Positions 4,333-5,460 of a stretch of 5,460 nucleotides of DNA are shown here, piece by piece. The notes beneath the pieces are model-generated. The model worked only from the letters and a program-made list of their open reading frames with translations. It made no database searches and had not been told where the DNA came from. Made by a program: the position numbers and the translations under genes. The stretch spans positions 1 through 5,460 of the forward strand of contig JBILTM010000279.1 in assembly GCA_044371545.1 (NCBI GenBank), read 5' to 3'. Within the stretch, counting starts at the first letter, position 1, and each line of letters begins with the position of its first letter. This DNA is from UBA4615 sp044371545. GTDB lineage: Bacteria > Pseudomonadota > Gammaproteobacteria > Burkholderiales > Burkholderiaceae_E.

Positions 4333-5460
4333 TCAGAAGTGGATGCCCCGCATCAGCTGCTGGAACGCGACCTGATCGGCCGACAGCTGGGGCGGCTTGT
4401 CCCCCTTCACGCCCTTGGCCGCTTCAGAGTCCGGGAACATCCGGAACGAGGTGTTCATCACGATCTGCGCGAGGCGCGGCACGGTCGCATGCATCACCGC
4501 GCCGACGATGCCGAGCCGCGTCGCGATCCGCGCCGGCTTGTGGACGATCGCCTGCACGATCAGGTCGCCGGCCTCGTCGGGCGACAGCGTCGGGACGTTG
4601 TTGTAGAGCTTGGTCGGCGCGATCATCGGCGTGCGGACCAGCGGCATGTTGATCGTCGTGAAGCGCACGCCGAGGTCGGCGTACTCCGACGAGGCGCACA
4701 TCGTCCACGCGTCGAGCGCCGACTTCGACGCGACGTAGGCCGAGAAGCGCGGCGCGTTGGTCAGCACCCCGATCGACGAGATGTTGATCACGTGGCCGCG
4801 CTTCTTCGCGACCATGCCCGGCAGCAGCCCCATCGTCGTGCGGATCGCCCCGAAGTAGTTGAGCTGCATGCAGCGCTCGAAGTCGTGGAAGCGCTCCTGG
4901 CTCGACTCGATCGCGCGGCGGATCGAGCGGCCGGCGTTGTTGACCAGGTAGTCGACGCCGCCGTGCGTCTCCATCAGCCACTTGACCATGCGGTCGACGT
5001 CGGCCATGTCGGCGAGGTCCACGCTGAACGTGTGCAGCACGTGGCCGTCGGCCTCGACCAGCGCCTTCGCCTCATCGAGCTTGTCCTGGTCGCGGCCGCA
5101 GATGATCGTCACCGCGCCGGCCTCGGCGATCTTGCGCGCGGCGGCGAGGCCGATGCCCGACGAGCCGCCTGTGATCAGCACGACCTTGCCGGCGACCTGG
5201 CCCTTCAGCGTGCGGTCGATCTGCAGGTCCGGGTCGAGGTGGCGCTCCCAGTAGTCCCAGATCGCCCACGCGTAGTCCTTCAGGCGCGGGCAGGCGATGC
5301 CGCTGCCCTTGAGCGCCGAGGTCGTGTAGCGGCAGTCGAAGCGCGTCGGGTAGTTGACGAAGTCGAGGATGTCGTCGGGCAGCCCCAGGTCCTTCATCAC
5401 CGCGCCGCGGATGCGCCGCACCGGCGTCAGCGCCATCAGGCTCTTCTTGACGCCGCGCGG
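4333..5460 (-). CDS. C-terminal SDR domain of a probable two-domain fatty acyl-CoA reductase-like protein (cut by the right edge)
   Basis: The visible 375 codons are open to the window edge, so the first internal Met (5434-5436) is not the true start. Numbering from the first visible codon, a linker (about 25-80, with TTSALKGSGIACP and YAWAIWDYWERHLDPDL) precedes a classical short-chain dehydrogenase domain. That domain has the cofactor-binding loop TGGSSGIG (97-104), NNAG (174-177) and the catalytic tetrad Asn201, Ser229 (NISSIG), Tyr242 and Lys246 (YVASK). LVRTPMIAPTK (274-284) follows. The linker and SDR sequence resemble the C-terminal half of about 650-660-aa proteins in which an N-terminal Male-sterility/NAD-binding-4 domain precedes the SDR, such as Marinobacter Maqu_2220 and mycobacterial AcrA1, which reduce fatty acyl-CoA or aldehyde. 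The N-terminal half is not in the window, so this is a recalled similarity. An ordinary single-domain SDR is less likely because of the long upstream linker. Confidence 0.9.
   Translation of the reverse strand, partial: PRGVKKSLMALTPVRRIRGAVMKDLGLPDDILDFVNYPTRFDCRYTTSALKGSGIACPRLKDYAWAIWDYWERHLDPDLQIDRTLKGQVAGKVVLITGGSSGIGLAAARKIAEAGAVTIICGRDQDKLDEAKALVEADGHVLHTFSVDLADMADVDRMVKWLMETHGGVDYLVNNAGRSIRRAIESSQERFHDFERCMQLNYFGAIRTTMGLLPGMVAKKRGHVINISSIGVLTNAPRFSAYVASKSALDAWTMCASSEYADLGVRFTTINMPLVRTPMIAPTKLYNNVPTLSPDEAGDLIVQAIVHKPARIATRLGIVGAVMHATVPRLAQIVMNTSFRMFPDSEAAKGVKGDKPPQLSADQVAFQQLMRGIHF

Noticed and set aside
3150..4652. 500-codon plus-strand open frame
   Set aside because: It is Arg/Ala-rich low-complexity translation running through the lipase gene in another frame and antisense to the reductase gene, a typical G+C-rich shadow.
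4333..5436. Reductase as a complete 367-aa gene starting at the Met at 5434-5436
   Set aside because: The frame stays open through the right edge, no ribosome binding site precedes that ATG, and the upstream residues read as continuing protein.
1..5460. CRISPR array, tRNA, rRNA, insertion sequence, phage or defence cassette
   Set aside because: No spaced direct repeats, cloverleaf-like segments, transposase motifs or terminal inverted repeats were seen; gene content is housekeeping plus ordinary metabolic genes.

Overview
The window is chromosomal DNA of very high G+C content from a proteobacterium, most likely a betaproteobacterium of the order Burkholderiales. The evidence is the intact rpsF-priB-rpsR-rplI ribosomal/primosomal cluster followed directly by dnaB, and protein sequences (S18 with an extended basic N-terminus, DnaB, the SDR reductase) that read like those of Burkholderiales. 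This assignment rests on recalled family sequences, not on a search.

Layout. Positions 1-534 (minus strand) hold the N-terminal part of the replicative helicase DnaB, cut by the left edge. Positions 535-696 are a hairpin-rich spacer with a strong terminator-like stem-loop. Positions 697-2208 (minus strand) carry the compact operon rpsF, priB, rpsR, rplI, transcribed leftward toward dnaB. Its likely sigma-70 promoter lies at 2423-2452, overlapping the 3' end of the next gene, which gives a structured leader of about 208 nt. Positions 2440-3159 (minus strand) encode a conserved helical protein of unknown function carrying an FFLDELYG motif. Positions 3313-4281 (plus strand) encode a membrane-anchored alpha/beta-hydrolase (lipase/esterase type). 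Positions 4333-5460 (minus strand) hold the C-terminal short-chain dehydrogenase domain of what is probably a longer two-domain fatty acyl-CoA reductase-like protein, cut by the right edge.

How the genes fit together. The left half is a housekeeping translation and replication block: S6 and S18 bind each other on the 30S platform, L9 is a 50S protein, and PriB and DnaB both act in primosome assembly and fork restart. The right half is unrelated to it. The lipase and the reductase are convergent, so they do not share an operon, although both could act on lipids. No mobile element, CRISPR array, tRNA, rRNA or defence-type cassette is visible. The longest stretch without a gene is the 231-bp rpsF leader region. 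I see no convincing new multi-gene system. The most interesting points are the Gly-Asp-Arg repeat tail of S6, the structured rpsF leader with a promoter partly inside the neighbouring gene, the hairpin cluster before dnaB, and the uncharacterised FFLDELYG protein.
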